Translations under genes and position numbers: made by a program | The notes under the pieces: model-generated | Database searches by the model: none | Seen by the model: the letters and a program-made list of their open reading frames with translations, nothing else | Told to the model about the DNA's origin: nothing | Shown: piece after piece, positions 29,984 to 42,227 of the stretch | Position numbering within the stretch: the first letter of the stretch is position 1 | Layout of the letters: every line of letters starts with the position of its first letter | Assembly: GCF_003010955.1 (NCBI RefSeq) | Contig: NZ_PGGO01000015.1 | Span: forward strand, 87,924 to 151,923 | DNA length: 64,000 nucleotides | Direction of reading: 5' to 3' | Source: Phyllobacterium brassicacearum | Lineage (GTDB): Bacteria; Pseudomonadota; Alphaproteobacteria; Rhizobiales; Rhizobiaceae

Positions 29984-30315
29984 AACCTCAGTTCTCCATC
30001 TGCGCATCCATGTGAGGATTGCGATTCCATTTGGGTTCTTAACCATACACAATGGCGATCTTGGCAAAATTTCAACCCGCGCATTAGAAAATCCGGTCAT
30101 ATTTGGCCGTTTCTCGCGCCTGGACCATCAAAAAATGGCTGAAATGACAATATCGCCACACTCTCCAGCATCTGTCTTCGATAGCAAGAATCGACGACAT
30201 TAACCAATTCAATCATTTCAAAGTGAATAAAGTCTTATACAAATTCTCACCCGTATAACGGAAATGTGTGAGAACCCCAATTGAAACGATGAGTGCGTCG
30301 CGATATTTGTTGACA
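29984..30315. other. omp19 / siderophore-interacting-protein divergent region
   Basis: About 330 AT-rich bases separate omp19 and the divergent SIP gene. A near copy of the TCA-operon element (AATTCAATCATTT, one mismatch over 13 bases) is at 30206-30218. A TTGACA at 30310-30315 is too close to the SIP start to be its -35 box. I could not find a convincing iron-response (Irr or RirA) box. Confidence 0.45.
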
Positions 30316-31122
30316 ATGACACTCATAAATAAATCTCCCCAAAGAATCCGCCATGAGACCCGCCTGCGGCGGCTCGAAGTTCAGGCGATCAAACATATCA
30401 CCCCACTCATGCTGCGCGTGACGCTTGCGGGCGACGAGTTGCAAGGCTTTACCAGCCCCGGCTATGCCGACCACATCAAGATTTTCTTCCCAACTGCCGG
30501 CAGTGAACCGGTTTTGCCGATACTCGGCCCCGACGGTCTCACATTCCCTACCGACAAGCCCCGTCCGGAAATGCGCGATTACACACCGCGTTCTTACGAT
30601 GCAGCATCGAACACCCTCGACGTCGACTTTGTTGTGCATGGCGACGGCCCTGCCTCAAACTGGGCAGCGCAGGCGGAAATCGGCCAAAAGATCGTGATCG
30701 GTGGCCCGCGCGGCTCCATGATCATTCCGGACGCCTTCGACTGGTATCTGCTCGCCGGCGACGAAACCGCCCTGCCCGCGATCGGTCGCCGTCTTGAAGA
30801 GTTGCCCACTACGGCACGCGCCCTTGCCGTCATCGAGGTTGCCGGTAAGGAAGCAGAGCAGGCATTAAGGACGGATGCCGGGGCGGAAATCTTCTGGGTG
30901 CATCGCAATGGTGCCGAGGCTGGCAACAATGATCTGCTGCTCCAGACCATCGCACAGCTCAACTTACCTGAGGGCGACTGCTATGCCTTCATCGCCGGTG
31001 AAAGCAGCATCTCCAGAGCCGTGCGCAGTCATCTTGTCGAACAGCGCGGCTTCAATGGCGAATGGGTCAAGGCGGCAGGCTATTGGCTGCGCGGCGTCGC
31101 CGACGCCCATGAGCCGCATTGA
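30316..31122 (+). CDS. Siderophore-interacting protein (ViuB-like ferric reductase)
   Basis: A 268-residue flavoprotein of the SIP/ViuB family, thought to release iron from imported ferric siderophores by reduction. The FAD-binding barrel has MRDYTPRSYDAASNTLDVDFVVHGDGPASNWAAQAEIGQKIVIGGPRGSM, and the C-terminal part includes YLLAGDETALPAIGRRLE and YAFIAGESSISRAVRSHL with WVKAAGYWLRGVADAHE at the end. The start is uncertain: ATG 30316, ATG 30289 and GTG 30268 are in frame and none has a clear ribosome-binding site. No siderophore transport genes are adjacent. Confidence 0.88.
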   Translation: MTLINKSPQRIRHETRLRRLEVQAIKHITPLMLRVTLAGDELQGFTSPGYADHIKIFFPTAGSEPVLPILGPDGLTFPTDKPRPEMRDYTPRSYDAASNTLDVDFVVHGDGPASNWAAQAEIGQKIVIGGPRGSMIIPDAFDWYLLAGDETALPAIGRRLEELPTTARALAVIEVAGKEAEQALRTDAGAEIFWVHRNGAEAGNNDLLLQTIAQLNLPEGDCYAFIAGESSISRAVRSHLVEQRGFNGEWVKAAGYWLRGVADAHEPH

Positions 31123-31254
31123 TTCATTATCAGAACGTCGAGCCCGTGCCATCTGAACGCAGCTTTGATTTGCGCTGGCACTGGCATTTCCTCCCCTTTT
31201 CCGCCATATAAGCCCTCTACGACCAGAAATAGTATCCAAGGGCTTACGACGAGC

Positions 31255-32145
31255 ATGGTGGCGCACGCGCAATTTGCAAAGATGAACGGGCTCGGAAACG
31301 AAATTATCGTTGCCGATATGCGCGGACGTGCGGACCGGATTACGCCGGAGGCGGCCATCGCGCTCGATCGCGATACGGCGACGAAATTTGACCAGATCAT
31401 GGCCATTCACTCCGCCAGAACCGACGGCACGGAAGCCTATATCGAGATCATCAATTCTGACGGTACGCAGGCCCAGGCCTGCGGCAACGGCATGCGATGC
31501 GTCGTCCAGGCACTGAGTTCCGAAACGGGCAAGCACGAATTCACATTCGAGACCATCGCCGGCATTCTGACCGCCCAGGAACATCCGGACGGGCAGATCT
31601 CGGTCGACATGGGGATGCCGCGCTTCGACTGGCAGGACATTCCGCTGGCAGAACCGTTTCATGACACGCGCAAGATCGAGTTGCAAATTGGCCCGATCGA
31701 TGCGCCGGTCCTGCATTCGCCTTCGGTTGCCAGCATGGGTAATCCGCATGCAATATTCTGGGTCGACCAGGACGTCTGGACCTACGATATGGAACGGTTC
31801 GGGCCTCTCCTCGAAAACCATCCGATCTTTCCCGAGCGCGCCAACATTTCCATTGCTCATGTGACCAGCCGTCATGCCATTACCTTGCGCACCTGGGAAC
31901 GCGGCGCCGGGCTGACCCGCGCCTGTGGCTCGGCTGCCTGCGCCGCTGCCGTTTCGGCCGTGCGCACGGGGCGCACTGACCGGACCGTCACGGTTACCGT
32001 TCCGGGCGGACCTTTGCTGATCGAGTGGCTTGAAAACGATCATGTGATCATGACCGGCCCGGCCGAATGGGAGTTCTCCGGATCCCTCGATCCACAAACC
32101 GGTGCATGGCAGCGCGACGAAACGCCATCGCAGGGAGCCGCCTGA
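31255..32145 (+). CDS. dapF: Diaminopimelate epimerase
   Basis: DapF, 296 residues, converts LL- to meso-diaminopimelate for lysine and peptidoglycan. The two catalytic cysteines lie in QACGNGMRC and [12 protein letters not shown]. The start [17 protein letters not shown] is typical; ATG 31255 ([10 protein letters not shown]) follows AAGGG by about a dozen bases. The stop shares one base with the mtaB start (TGATG), indicating coupled translation. Confidence 0.95.
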   Translation: MVAHAQFAKMNGLGNEIIVADMRGRADRITPEAAIALDRDTATKFDQIMAIHSARTDGTEAYIEIINSDGTQAQACGNGMRCVVQALSSETGKHEFTFETIAGILTAQEHPDGQISVDMGMPRFDWQDIPLAEPFHDTRKIELQIGPIDAPVLHSPSVASMGNPHAIFWVDQDVWTYDMERFGPLLENHPIFPERANISIAHVTSRHAITLRTWERGAGLTRACGSAACAAAVSAVRTGRTDRTVTVTVPGGPLLIEWLENDHVIMTGPAEWEFSGSLDPQTGAWQRDETPSQGAA

Positions 32146-33431
32146 TGGCAGTCGACATCGTTACCTTCGGGTGCCGCCTCAACACTTATGAATCCGAAGT
32201 GATGAAGCGCGAAGCCGATGCGGCCGGCCTCGGCACGCTGGAAAACGGTGCCATCATCTTCAACACCTGTGCCGTCACCAGCGAAGCGGTGCGCCAAGCG
32301 CGGCAGGCAATTCGCAAAGCACGCCGCGACAACCCCGATGCACGCATCATCGTTACCGGGTGCGCCGCACAGACCGGAGCCGACGATTTCGCTGCAATGG
32401 ACGAAGTCGACCTTGTCCTCGGCAATGAGGAAAAGCTGAAATCCAACTCCTACCGCATGCTGCCGGATTTCGGTGTCAACCAGTTCGAAAAAGTCCGCGT
32501 CAACGACATCATGGAGGTGCGCGAAACCGCATCGCATATGGTCGACGCGATCGAGGGCCGCGCCCGGGCCTTTGTCCAAGTGCAGAACGGCTGCGATCAT
32601 CGCTGCACCTTCTGCATCATTCCCTACGGCCGCGGCAATTCCCGCTCTGTCCCGATGGGCGGCGTGGTCGAACAGGTGAAACGGCTGGTCGGTAACGGCT
32701 ACAATGAAGTGGTGCTGACCGGCGTCGACATGACCAGCTATGGACCGGATCTTCCGGGAAACTTGCGGCTGGGCAAGCTGGTGAAGACCGTACTCAGGGA
32801 AGTACCGGACTTGCAGCGGCTGCGCCTTTCGTCGATCGACTCAATCGAGGCCGACGAGGATCTGATGGAAGCGCTCGCAAACGAGAACCGGTTGATGCCT
32901 CATCTGCATCTGTCGCTGCAATCGGGCGACAACATGATCCTGAAGCGCATGAAGCGCCGGCACCTGCGCGAAGACTCGATCGAGTTCTGCGAGAATGTCC
33001 GCCGCATACGTCCTGACATCGTCTTCGGCGCTGATATCATTGCCGGCTTTCCGACCGAGACCGATGAGATGTTCGAAAATTCCATCCGGATCGTCGAGGA
33101 ATGCGGCTTGACGCATCTGCACGTTTTTCCGTTCAGCCCGCGTGAAGGCACACCCGCTGCGCGCATGCCGCAGGTCAACAGGCAGGTCGTGAAGGCGCGT
33201 GCCTCGCGGCTCCGCGCTGCCGGTGATGCGGCCTATCGCAGCCACCTGGAAAGTCTGGTCGGTACGGGGCAAAAAATTCTCATTGAACGCGAAGGCATCG
33301 GCCGTACGGAAGGGTTCACCCTTGTCGGTGTTGACGGCGGGACACCGGGCCATATCACCACGCGCACCATAGACGGGCATGACGGCGACAAGCTGCTGGC
33401 CAGAGATAGCGGCAATCGGCGCGCAGCATAA
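32145..33431 (+). CDS. mtaB: tRNA t6A37 methylthiotransferase MtaB
   Basis: A 428-residue radical SAM enzyme that adds a methylthio group to t6A37 in tRNA. The N-terminal UPF0004 domain has CRLNTYESEVMKREA and FNTCAVTSEAVRQARQ; the radical SAM cluster is VQNGCDHRCTFCIIPYGRGNSRS; a TRAM-like C-terminal region follows (GTGQKILIEREGIGRTEGFT). The order dapF-mtaB-ftsY is common in this group of bacteria. Confidence 0.95.
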   Translation: MAVDIVTFGCRLNTYESEVMKREADAAGLGTLENGAIIFNTCAVTSEAVRQARQAIRKARRDNPDARIIVTGCAAQTGADDFAAMDEVDLVLGNEEKLKSNSYRMLPDFGVNQFEKVRVNDIMEVRETASHMVDAIEGRARAFVQVQNGCDHRCTFCIIPYGRGNSRSVPMGGVVEQVKRLVGNGYNEVVLTGVDMTSYGPDLPGNLRLGKLVKTVLREVPDLQRLRLSSIDSIEADEDLMEALANENRLMPHLHLSLQSGDNMILKRMKRRHLREDSIEFCENVRRIRPDIVFGADIIAGFPTETDEMFENSIRIVEECGLTHLHVFPFSPREGTPAARMPQVNRQVVKARASRLRAAGDAAYRSHLESLVGTGQKILIEREGIGRTEGFTLVGVDGGTPGHITTRTIDGHDGDKLLARDSGNRRAA

Positions 33432-33456
33432 ACATTTAGCAAGCAAAGCAGCATTC

Positions 33457-34989
33457 ATGGCTCTGGGTTTCATCAAGAAGATTTTTTCCTTCGGCAAGAA
33501 AGAGGTCGAAGAGGTTCCGGCCGAGGAAGTCCTTCATCCGAAGGAGGCACTTCCAACGGTCGAGCAGACCTATGAAGACACGGCAGCTGAGGAAGCGCTG
33601 CCTGTCGCAGACGATGTTGAAGCGGTTGCAGACGAACGGGTTGAAGATCGTGGGGCTTTTGCTGAGCGCGAAGCCATTGATGAACCTGCGCCGGAACCCG
33701 ATCTCCTGCCGGAGATCGAACCGGCCATCATTTATCAGGTCGAAATCGATGTAACTACGGCCGAAGAGGCCGGTGTCGCAGAGGTTGAATCCCCACCCGC
33801 ATTCGTGCCACCAGTACAGCCGGCCGAAACAACGGCTCCTGAAGAAGAAACGGTCGTCGACGAGACGCCAGAAATCTCCGCCGAGGCCGTCGAATTGCCG
33901 ATGGACGAAGTCGAGATCGAACCGGTCGCAGTTCCAGCGCCGGAGGCTCCGACCGCAGAGGTTGCCGAACCTCTCCCCACTCCGGCGAAACAATCGCCAT
34001 CCAAAGTGACCGTCAGCAGGACGGTCGAGGAAAAGCAAGCCGACGAACCAATTCCTGTTGCGCCAGAAAAGCGCCTCGCCTGGTTCGAACGCCTGCGCAA
34101 GGGACTGTCGCGCTCGTCGCAGCAACTGGGCGATTCCATCGGAGGCATCTTTACCAAGCGCAAGCTCGATGAGGACACGCTGCAGGATCTGGAAGACGTC
34201 CTCATCCAGGCCGATCTCGGCATGGAAACTGCAATCCGCATCACCGACAGCTTGAGCGCCACGCGTTACGGCAAGGACATCAGCACGGAAGAAGTCCGCA
34301 CCATCATGGCGTCGGAGATCGAAAAGGTGCTGGGGCCGGTGGCCAAGCCGCTGGAGCTTGATCTTTCGCACAAGCCGCATGTCATCCTCGTCGTTGGTGT
34401 CAACGGCACGGGGAAAACGACGACGATTGGCAAGCTGGCCGCGAAACTGACCGCAGGCGGCCTCAATGTCATGCTGGCCGCTGGCGACACGTTCCGCGCC
34501 GCAGCCATCGAGCAGTTGCACATATGGGGCAAGCGTACCGGGGCGCCCGTCGTCTCGAGCAAGCTTGGTGCGGATGCTGCGGGGCTTGCCTTCGATGCCT
34601 GGAAGCAGGCGAAGGAAGCCGGAAGCGACGTACTGATTATCGATACGGCCGGCCGACTGCAGAACAGGGCGGAATTGATGGACGAACTGGCGAAGATCGT
34701 TCGCGTTCTTGGTAAGAACGATCCCGAGGCACCCCACACGGTGCTGCAGACGCTAGACGCGACAACGGGCCAGAATGCGCTCAACCAGGTCGAGATCTTC
34801 AAGAACATCGCCGGTGTCAATGGTCTGGTCATGACCAAACTTGACGGCACGGCACGAGGTGGCATTCTTGTTGCCATCTCGGCGAAGCACAAACTGCCCG
34901 TCTATTTCATTGGCGTGGGCGAACAGGTCGATGACCTCGAGCCCTTCGCCGCTAGAGATTTTGCCAAAGCCATTGCGGGAGTTGCATGA
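33457..34989 (+). CDS. ftsY: Signal recognition particle receptor FtsY
   Basis: FtsY, 510 residues, is the membrane-associated GTPase that receives SRP-bound ribosomes. An amphipathic start ([16 protein letters not shown]) is followed by about 180 acidic, Pro/Ala/Glu-rich residues, the A domain. The NG domain begins near [16 protein letters not shown]1 is [16 protein letters not shown] near residue 312, with [24 protein letters not shown] and [10 protein letters not shown] downstream. ATG 33457 is 25 bases after mtaB. Confidence 0.96.
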   Translation: MALGFIKKIFSFGKKEVEEVPAEEVLHPKEALPTVEQTYEDTAAEEALPVADDVEAVADERVEDRGAFAEREAIDEPAPEPDLLPEIEPAIIYQVEIDVTTAEEAGVAEVESPPAFVPPVQPAETTAPEEETVVDETPEISAEAVELPMDEVEIEPVAVPAPEAPTAEVAEPLPTPAKQSPSKVTVSRTVEEKQADEPIPVAPEKRLAWFERLRKGLSRSSQQLGDSIGGIFTKRKLDEDTLQDLEDVLIQADLGMETAIRITDSLSATRYGKDISTEEVRTIMASEIEKVLGPVAKPLELDLSHKPHVILVVGVNGTGKTTTIGKLAAKLTAGGLNVMLAAGDTFRAAAIEQLHIWGKRTGAPVVSSKLGADAAGLAFDAWKQAKEAGSDVLIIDTAGRLQNRAELMDELAKIVRVLGKNDPEAPHTVLQTLDATTGQNALNQVEIFKNIAGVNGLVMTKLDGTARGGILVAISAKHKLPVYFIGVGEQVDDLEPFAARDFAKAIAGVA

Positions 34990-35657
34990 TGGAAGAATCC
35001 GTATTCGAACGCGATCCGTCCGATCCGGCGCGCAAGGAGATCCAGCCCCTGTTGAAACTTGCGCTGGAACTTGGACCCCTCATGGTCTTCTTCTTTGCCA
35101 ATGCGCGTGGTGAATGGCTGATCGAGCGCTTTCCCGGTTTGTCCAATATTGGCGAGCCCATTTTCATCGCCACTGCCCTTTTCATGGCCGCCACGGCAAT
35201 TGCCCTTGCTGTTTCCTGGATCCTCACCCGCAGCCTGCCGATCATGCCGTTGGTCTCCGGCATCGTCGTTCTGGTGTTCGGCGCGCTCACGCTTTGGCTG
35301 CACAACGAGACCTTCATCAAGATGAAGCCGACCATCGTCAACACGCTGTTCGGTGTCATTCTGCTCGGTGGGCTCTATTTCGGAAAATCCTTGCTCGGTT
35401 ATGTGTTCGATAGCGCCTTCAAGCTCAACGCTGAGGGCTGGCGTAAGCTGACCCTGCGCTGGGGCGTATTTTTTCTTTTCCTTGCCGTGTTGAACGAAGT
35501 GGTCTGGCGCAGTTTCTCGACGGACTTCTGGGTCGCATTCAAAGTCTGGGGCACCATGCCGATTACACTGCTCTTCACCTTTGCGCAGATGCCATTGGTC
35601 ATGAAGTATTCGATCGAACAGGCAACGCCCGAAAAAGCGGCAAGCAAGGATAAGTAA
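34986..35657 (+). CDS. yciB: Septation protein A family membrane protein (YciB)
   Basis: A 223-residue inner-membrane protein of the YciB/IspZ family, linked in enterics and Shigella to septation and envelope synthesis. The marker [22 protein letters not shown] opens the domain, and [44 protein letters not shown] lies in the second half; about five helices are visible. ATG 34986 overlaps the ftsY stop by four bases; a second ATG follows at 34989. Confidence 0.93.
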   Translation: MMEESVFERDPSDPARKEIQPLLKLALELGPLMVFFFANARGEWLIERFPGLSNIGEPIFIATALFMAATAIALAVSWILTRSLPIMPLVSGIVVLVFGALTLWLHNETFIKMKPTIVNTLFGVILLGGLYFGKSLLGYVFDSAFKLNAEGWRKLTLRWGVFFLFLAVLNEVVWRSFSTDFWVAFKVWGTMPITLLFTFAQMPLVMKYSIEQATPEKAASKDK

Positions 35658-35762
35658 ATCCGCCAAACGGCCATAATTTACACCTGATCGCGACGAAATC
35701 CCGCCGCGATCCGCGCTCAAGAATTGCGGTGCCGGCAACGAATTCTGAGAAAGCGCGACCCC

Positions 35763-36188
35763 ATGAAAACGGCTCTCATCGTAATGACCCTGATGGGTTG
35801 CGACTGCGATGCGAAAATCTGCGAATATATCAAGACCGCGGATGCCGGCTGGACCAGCGTCGAGCGCTGCCGCGCCGATCTTGAAAGTGAGATTCGTCGG
35901 AACACCAAGGCCGACTATCCGCTGATCACTGCCACGTGCACGGAGAGATCTACACCGGGGGCAGCAGTCGCCAGCCGGTCTTTCACGGTGCCAGCGCCTG
36001 CGGCCGACCGGCCGATCGAGACCTTGGCCGTTGGCACGCCGATCGATGCGCCGGTTACGGTTGCGACAAAGACCAGCTTTGGCTACCGGATGATCACCGT
36101 CCCCCTCACCCATGCCTACGACAGCACGGCGACCGCAGCAACCCGAGCTGCGGGCTGGGTACGGCACTATGCCATGCTGCAAAACTGA
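35763..36188 (+). CDS. Small cysteine-containing protein of unknown function
   Basis: A 141-residue protein beginning MKTALIVMTLMGCDCDAKICEYIKT. The N-terminus is hydrophobic but short, and cysteines at the end (GCDCDAKIC) with ERC and ATCTE could bind metal or form disulfides. Family members that I dimly recall in rhizobia share the start and a C-terminal YRMITVPLTHAYDSTATA-like segment; no function is known to me. It converges on ccmG with seven bases between the stops. Confidence 0.65.
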   Translation: MKTALIVMTLMGCDCDAKICEYIKTADAGWTSVERCRADLESEIRRNTKADYPLITATCTERSTPGAAVASRSFTVPAPAADRPIETLAVGTPIDAPVTVATKTSFGYRMITVPLTHAYDSTATAATRAAGWVRHYAMLQN

Positions 36189-36195
36189 ACCGTTT

Positions 36196-36795
36196 TTACT
36201 TCGCCTTGAGCGCGGCTTCGACCGCAGGCATCAGATCGTCACGGATAGACTCTGCGGTGAACGGCCCGACGTGCTTGTAGACGACGTTGCCATCGCGACC
36301 GACCAGGAAGGTTTCCGGCACGCCATAGACACCCCATTCGATTGCTGCGCGCCCATTGTTGTCTGCACCAATCATCGCATAGGGGTTGCCAAGTTCGTCG
36401 AGAAAACTCCGCGCGTTTTCGGTTTTATCCTTGTAGTTCAAGCCAGCCAGACGAATTCGAGTGTCCTGCGCAAGTTGCATCAGCAGCGGATGCTCAACCC
36501 GGCAGGGCAAGCACCAGGAACCAAAGACGTTGACGAGAGTGACCTGCCCCTTGAAACCCGCGGGATCAAGGCCGGGTACCGGCTGCCCGTCTTTCAGGAG
36601 ACCCTCGACCGGAGGTAACGACAGGTTTGGCGCTGGCTTGCCGATCAGGGCGGATGGGATAACGGATTCATCGCGGCCGGAGGCCAGCTGGAACGCGAAT
36701 ATGCCCGCAAGTGCAGCGAAGAGAATGAGCGGCAGAAACACGAACAGCGAACTGCGTTTTGCCGGGGTCTTTTCGACTTGATCCTGTCCGGTCAC
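36196..36795 (-). CDS. ccmG: Cytochrome c biogenesis thioredoxin CcmG/DsbE
   Basis: A 199-residue membrane-anchored periplasmic thioredoxin that reduces apocytochrome c before haem attachment. One N-terminal helix (LFVFLPLILFAALAGIFAFQLA), the active site VFGSWCLPCRVEHPLLM, and GVYGVPETFLVGRDG with the cis-Pro are visible. The start is GTG 36793-36795, inside the ccmD stop (GTGA). It is the last gene of ccmABCDG here. Confidence 0.94.
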   Translation of the reverse strand: MTGQDQVEKTPAKRSSLFVFLPLILFAALAGIFAFQLASGRDESVIPSALIGKPAPNLSLPPVEGLLKDGQPVPGLDPAGFKGQVTLVNVFGSWCLPCRVEHPLLMQLAQDTRIRLAGLNYKDKTENARSFLDELGNPYAMIGADNNGRAAIEWGVYGVPETFLVGRDGNVVYKHVGPFTAESIRDDLMPAVEAALKAK

Positions 36796-36962
36796 GATGC
36801 GCTATCCGCCTTTGTCTCCGACCGGCGGCGGACGCCGCGTGATTCAAGCTCCTGCAGGGCCTGACGCTGAATACGCTGATCCATAAATATCCATCCGATC
36901 AAGCCGGCAAGAACAACAAAGCTTGCGCCGTAGGACGCGAGGATGAAAGCGGTATGACCCAT
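36792..36962 (-). CDS. ccmD: Haem exporter protein CcmD
   Basis: A 56-residue protein read from ATG 36960-36962: MGHTAFILASYGASFVVLAG continues into one membrane helix, then a charged tail (DQRIQRQALQELESRGVRRR). This is the typical CcmD layout: short periplasmic start with Tyr, one helix, basic cytoplasmic end. It shares one base with the ccmC stop and four bases with ccmG. CcmD helps release holo-CcmE from the CcmABC complex. Confidence 0.92.
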   Translation of the reverse strand: MGHTAFILASYGASFVVLAGLIGWIFMDQRIQRQALQELESRGVRRRSETKADSAS

Positions 36963-37744
36963 CATTGCCCCCCCTCTTGTGTCATTGGCCTCCGTTCCGC
37001 GCTGCGGGCAGCGACTCGGCGCATTGCAATGACCCGGCGGCGCCAGATTTCATTGCGCATCGCCATGATGTGCATCGTGAAGAACAGCAGGGTGAAGCCA
37101 ACAGCCATCACCAGCAGTGGCCAAAGCAATGACGGGTCGATGGTCGAACCGCCCATGCGCAACACCGATGCGGGCTGGTGCAACGTGTTCCACCAATCGA
37201 CCGAAAACTTGATGATGGGAATGTTGATGAACCCAACCAGCGTGAGGATAGCTGTCGCTTTGGCCGATTTCGCCGGGTCATCCATGGCGCGGGTGAGCGC
37301 GATAATGCCGAGATACATCAGAAAGAGTACGAAAACCGAGGTGAGCCGCGCGTCCCAGACCCACCAGGTGCCCCACATCGGCTTGCCCCAAAGCGAGCCG
37401 GTGATCAGCGCAAGCGCGGTGAATACCGCGCCGATTGGCGCAGCGGCCTTGGCGGATACATCGGCCAGGGGATGCCGCCAGACCAACGTGCCGAGCGCCG
37501 CAATCGTCATGATGGTGTAGCACATCATCGAGAGCCAGGCGAAAGGCACATGTATGAACATGATCTTGACGGTCGCGCCCTGTTGGTAATCGTCTGGCGC
37601 CTGCATGGACAACCAGAAACCAATGGCAAGTACAAGCGCGGTCAACCCGCCAAGCCATGGCAAAATGGCTCCGGCGAGGCTCAAAAACCTGGTTGGATTG
37701 GCCAGGTCGATCCATCGTCCAGTCTTGGAAACAGCATCACTCAT
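36962..37744 (-). CDS. ccmC: Haem exporter protein CcmC
   Basis: CcmC, 260 residues, six helices, attaches haem to CcmE. The tryptophan-rich haem-handling motif is KPMWGTWWVWDARLTSVF, flanked by conserved histidines in HVPFAWLSMM and VDWWNTLHQPAS. It lies 47 bases after ccmB and is coupled to ccmD. Confidence 0.96.
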   Translation of the reverse strand: MSDAVSKTGRWIDLANPTRFLSLAGAILPWLGGLTALVLAIGFWLSMQAPDDYQQGATVKIMFIHVPFAWLSMMCYTIMTIAALGTLVWRHPLADVSAKAAAPIGAVFTALALITGSLWGKPMWGTWWVWDARLTSVFVLFLMYLGIIALTRAMDDPAKSAKATAILTLVGFINIPIIKFSVDWWNTLHQPASVLRMGGSTIDPSLLWPLLVMAVGFTLLFFTMHIMAMRNEIWRRRVIAMRRVAARSAERRPMTQEGGQ

Positions 37745-37791
37745 GATGTTCTCTTAGCTTTCTGGTGCCCTTTTCGCAATTCACTCCTCTG

Positions 37792-38457
37792 TCAGTCCGT
37801 CGAGGATTTCAGCGCTGCGGCAGCTGCCAACGGTCCCAGTACCGCAAAAAACAGGGTAATCGCAGCGAGAATAAGGAAGGGTGCCAGAAACGGTGCCGGG
37901 TCTTCAACTGCGCCATAGGACGCAGATACACCAAAAATCAGCACCGGTATGGTCAGCGGCAGGATGATCACCGAGACAAGAAGGCCGCCGCGCGGCAGTG
38001 AAACGGCGACGGCCGCCCCCACAGCTCCAATCAACGTGATCGCTGGTGTTCCGACGAGCAGCGTCAGTGTCGTCGCTCCGATCGCCGGCGGCTCCATATT
38101 CATGAACAGACCAAGAAGCGGCGAGGCGATCACCAGCGGCAGGACGCTTACAGTCCAATGCGACAGGCACTTTACCAGAATGGTGAGTGCCAGCATGTGC
38201 CGCTCTTGCGCCATGATCAAAAGATCCAGCGATCCATCATCCCTGTCTGCCTGAAACAGCCGGTCGAGGCCGAGCAGTGTCGCAAGCAGTGCGCCGATCC
38301 ACAGCATGGCCGGACCAATGCGGGCGAGCAGTTTCAAATCGGGACCAACACCGAAGGGAATGACTGCGATCACCGCGAGGAAGAACAGGATGCCGATCAG
38401 CACACCACCTCCCGCGCGCAGCCCCAACCGGATATCGCGAATGAATAAGGCTCCCAT
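37792..38457 (-). CDS. ccmB: Haem exporter protein CcmB
   Basis: CcmB, 221 residues, six helices, the membrane partner of the CcmA ATPase. The family start FIRDIRLGLRAGGGVLIGILFF and the conserved DRLFQADRDDGSLDLLIM are present. The ATG shares one base with the ccmA stop. Confidence 0.95.
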   Translation of the reverse strand: MGALFIRDIRLGLRAGGGVLIGILFFLAVIAVIPFGVGPDLKLLARIGPAMLWIGALLATLLGLDRLFQADRDDGSLDLLIMAQERHMLALTILVKCLSHWTVSVLPLVIASPLLGLFMNMEPPAIGATTLTLLVGTPAITLIGAVGAAVAVSLPRGGLLVSVIILPLTIPVLIFGVSASYGAVEDPAPFLAPFLILAAITLFFAVLGPLAAAAALKSSTD

Positions 38458-39062
38458 TACGCGGCCGCCCCCAAGGAAAGTTCTTTCGCTGCAAGCCCTA
38501 GCGGCAGATGCGTCGCGGCGACAATGATCCCGCCACCAGCAAGGTGCTGTTGCATCGACCCGGTGAACTGCATCTCCGATGCCTTGTCCAAGCCGGCAGT
38601 CGGTTCATCCAGCAGCCATACTGGACGATCACTGATCAGCAGTCGGGCAATACTGGCGCGGCGCTTTTGACCGGTCGAAAGATACCCGAACGGCAAATGG
38701 CCGATATCCGCGAGGCCAACGCGTTCGAGCGCCTCCACAATGGAACATCGTCCGGCGCCGTTGAACGACTGCCAGAAACGCAGATTTTCATCGATGCTGA
38801 GAACCGGCTTCATCGCATTCAGATGGCCAAGGTAGTGCGTGGCGGCGACAAGGCTCTCATATGGCTGCGGCGGTGATTCCAGATGAACGGCGCCCTCGGC
38901 CTGCACGAGAAGCCCGGCAATGATTCGGAGCAGGGTGGATTTTCCTGCACCGTTTGGTCCCGTGACAAGCAGCGCGTTGCCGGCGGAAACCGCAAAATCA
39001 AGGCCGGAAAACAATCGCTCGCCGCCTCGTTCTCCGCCCAAGTTTTCCGCAACCAGCCGCAT
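38457..39062 (-). CDS. ccmA: Haem exporter ATP-binding protein CcmA
   Basis: CcmA, 201 residues, is the ATPase that drives release of holo-CcmE. Walker A LLVTGPNGAGKSTLLRIIAG, signature LSTGQKRRASIARLL and Walker B PVWLLDEPTAGLD are intact. It is the first gene of ccmABCDG. CcmE, CcmF and CcmH are not in the window. The promoter must be in the 289 bases shared with the divergent acnA. Confidence 0.95.
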   Translation of the reverse strand: MRLVAENLGGERGGERLFSGLDFAVSAGNALLVTGPNGAGKSTLLRIIAGLLVQAEGAVHLESPPQPYESLVAATHYLGHLNAMKPVLSIDENLRFWQSFNGAGRCSIVEALERVGLADIGHLPFGYLSTGQKRRASIARLLISDRPVWLLDEPTAGLDKASEMQFTGSMQQHLAGGGIIVAATHLPLGLAAKELSLGAAA

Positions 39063-39309
39063 GAATGTCCTGCTTTTTTTCCAACCCCAAATGCCGCGTG
39101 ATCATTTCGACGCAGCACGCATTTTTGACGAACATCGGTCTGGCACAGATCGACGAAAAACTCTATATAGCTGGCAACCATGCCAGCGGTCGGTGTGGAA
39201 ACCATTTTTGGCCGATCTCGATACGGGTTCCGTTTTTGGACCTGTTGCGGGACGGACAGCGGAAATGACTGCACCCGCACCTTAGCGCGTCCTTGAAACG
39301 CGGCAAAGG

Positions 39310-39347
39310 CGTTCGTCCCGGGTTAGGCCTCAGCATAAGGACGAACG
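39310..39347 (+). promoter_or_regulatory. acnA leader stem covering the ribosome-binding site
   Basis: CGTTCGTCC (39310-39318) and GGACGAACG (39339-39347) are perfect complements with a 20-base loop. The right arm includes part of the AAGGA ribosome-binding site, four bases before ATG 39352. If formed in the mRNA the stem would hide that site; as DNA it could also be an operator. This is read from the sequence; a role is inferred. Confidence 0.45.
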
Positions 39348-39351
39348 AAAA

Positions 39352-42039
<2,688 letters not shown>

Positions 42040-42062
42040 ACTGCAGCCGACCGACCCTGAAG

Positions 42063-42092
42063 AAAGACCGCCGGCTGCCCGGCGGTCTTTTT
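42063..42092 (+). terminator. Rho-independent terminator of acnA
   Basis: A twelve-base stem (42063-42074 with 42079-42090) with loop CTGC and a T run, 23 bases after the acnA stop. Confidence 0.88.
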
Positions 42093-42227
42093 GTTGGGTG
42101 AGCCCGCGAAACGTGATCGAATTCACCTCAAAGTGACTTCCTCTTGAGACGCACGGCTCCTATCAATCATCTCGCAATCATTTTATCCGACAACAAGCCC
42201 ATTCAAATTGGGAAGTGAATAGAACCT

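Noticed and set aside
30310..30333. TTGACA as a -35 box for the siderophore-interacting protein
   Set aside because: It directly abuts the likely start codon, so any transcript from it would begin inside the gene.
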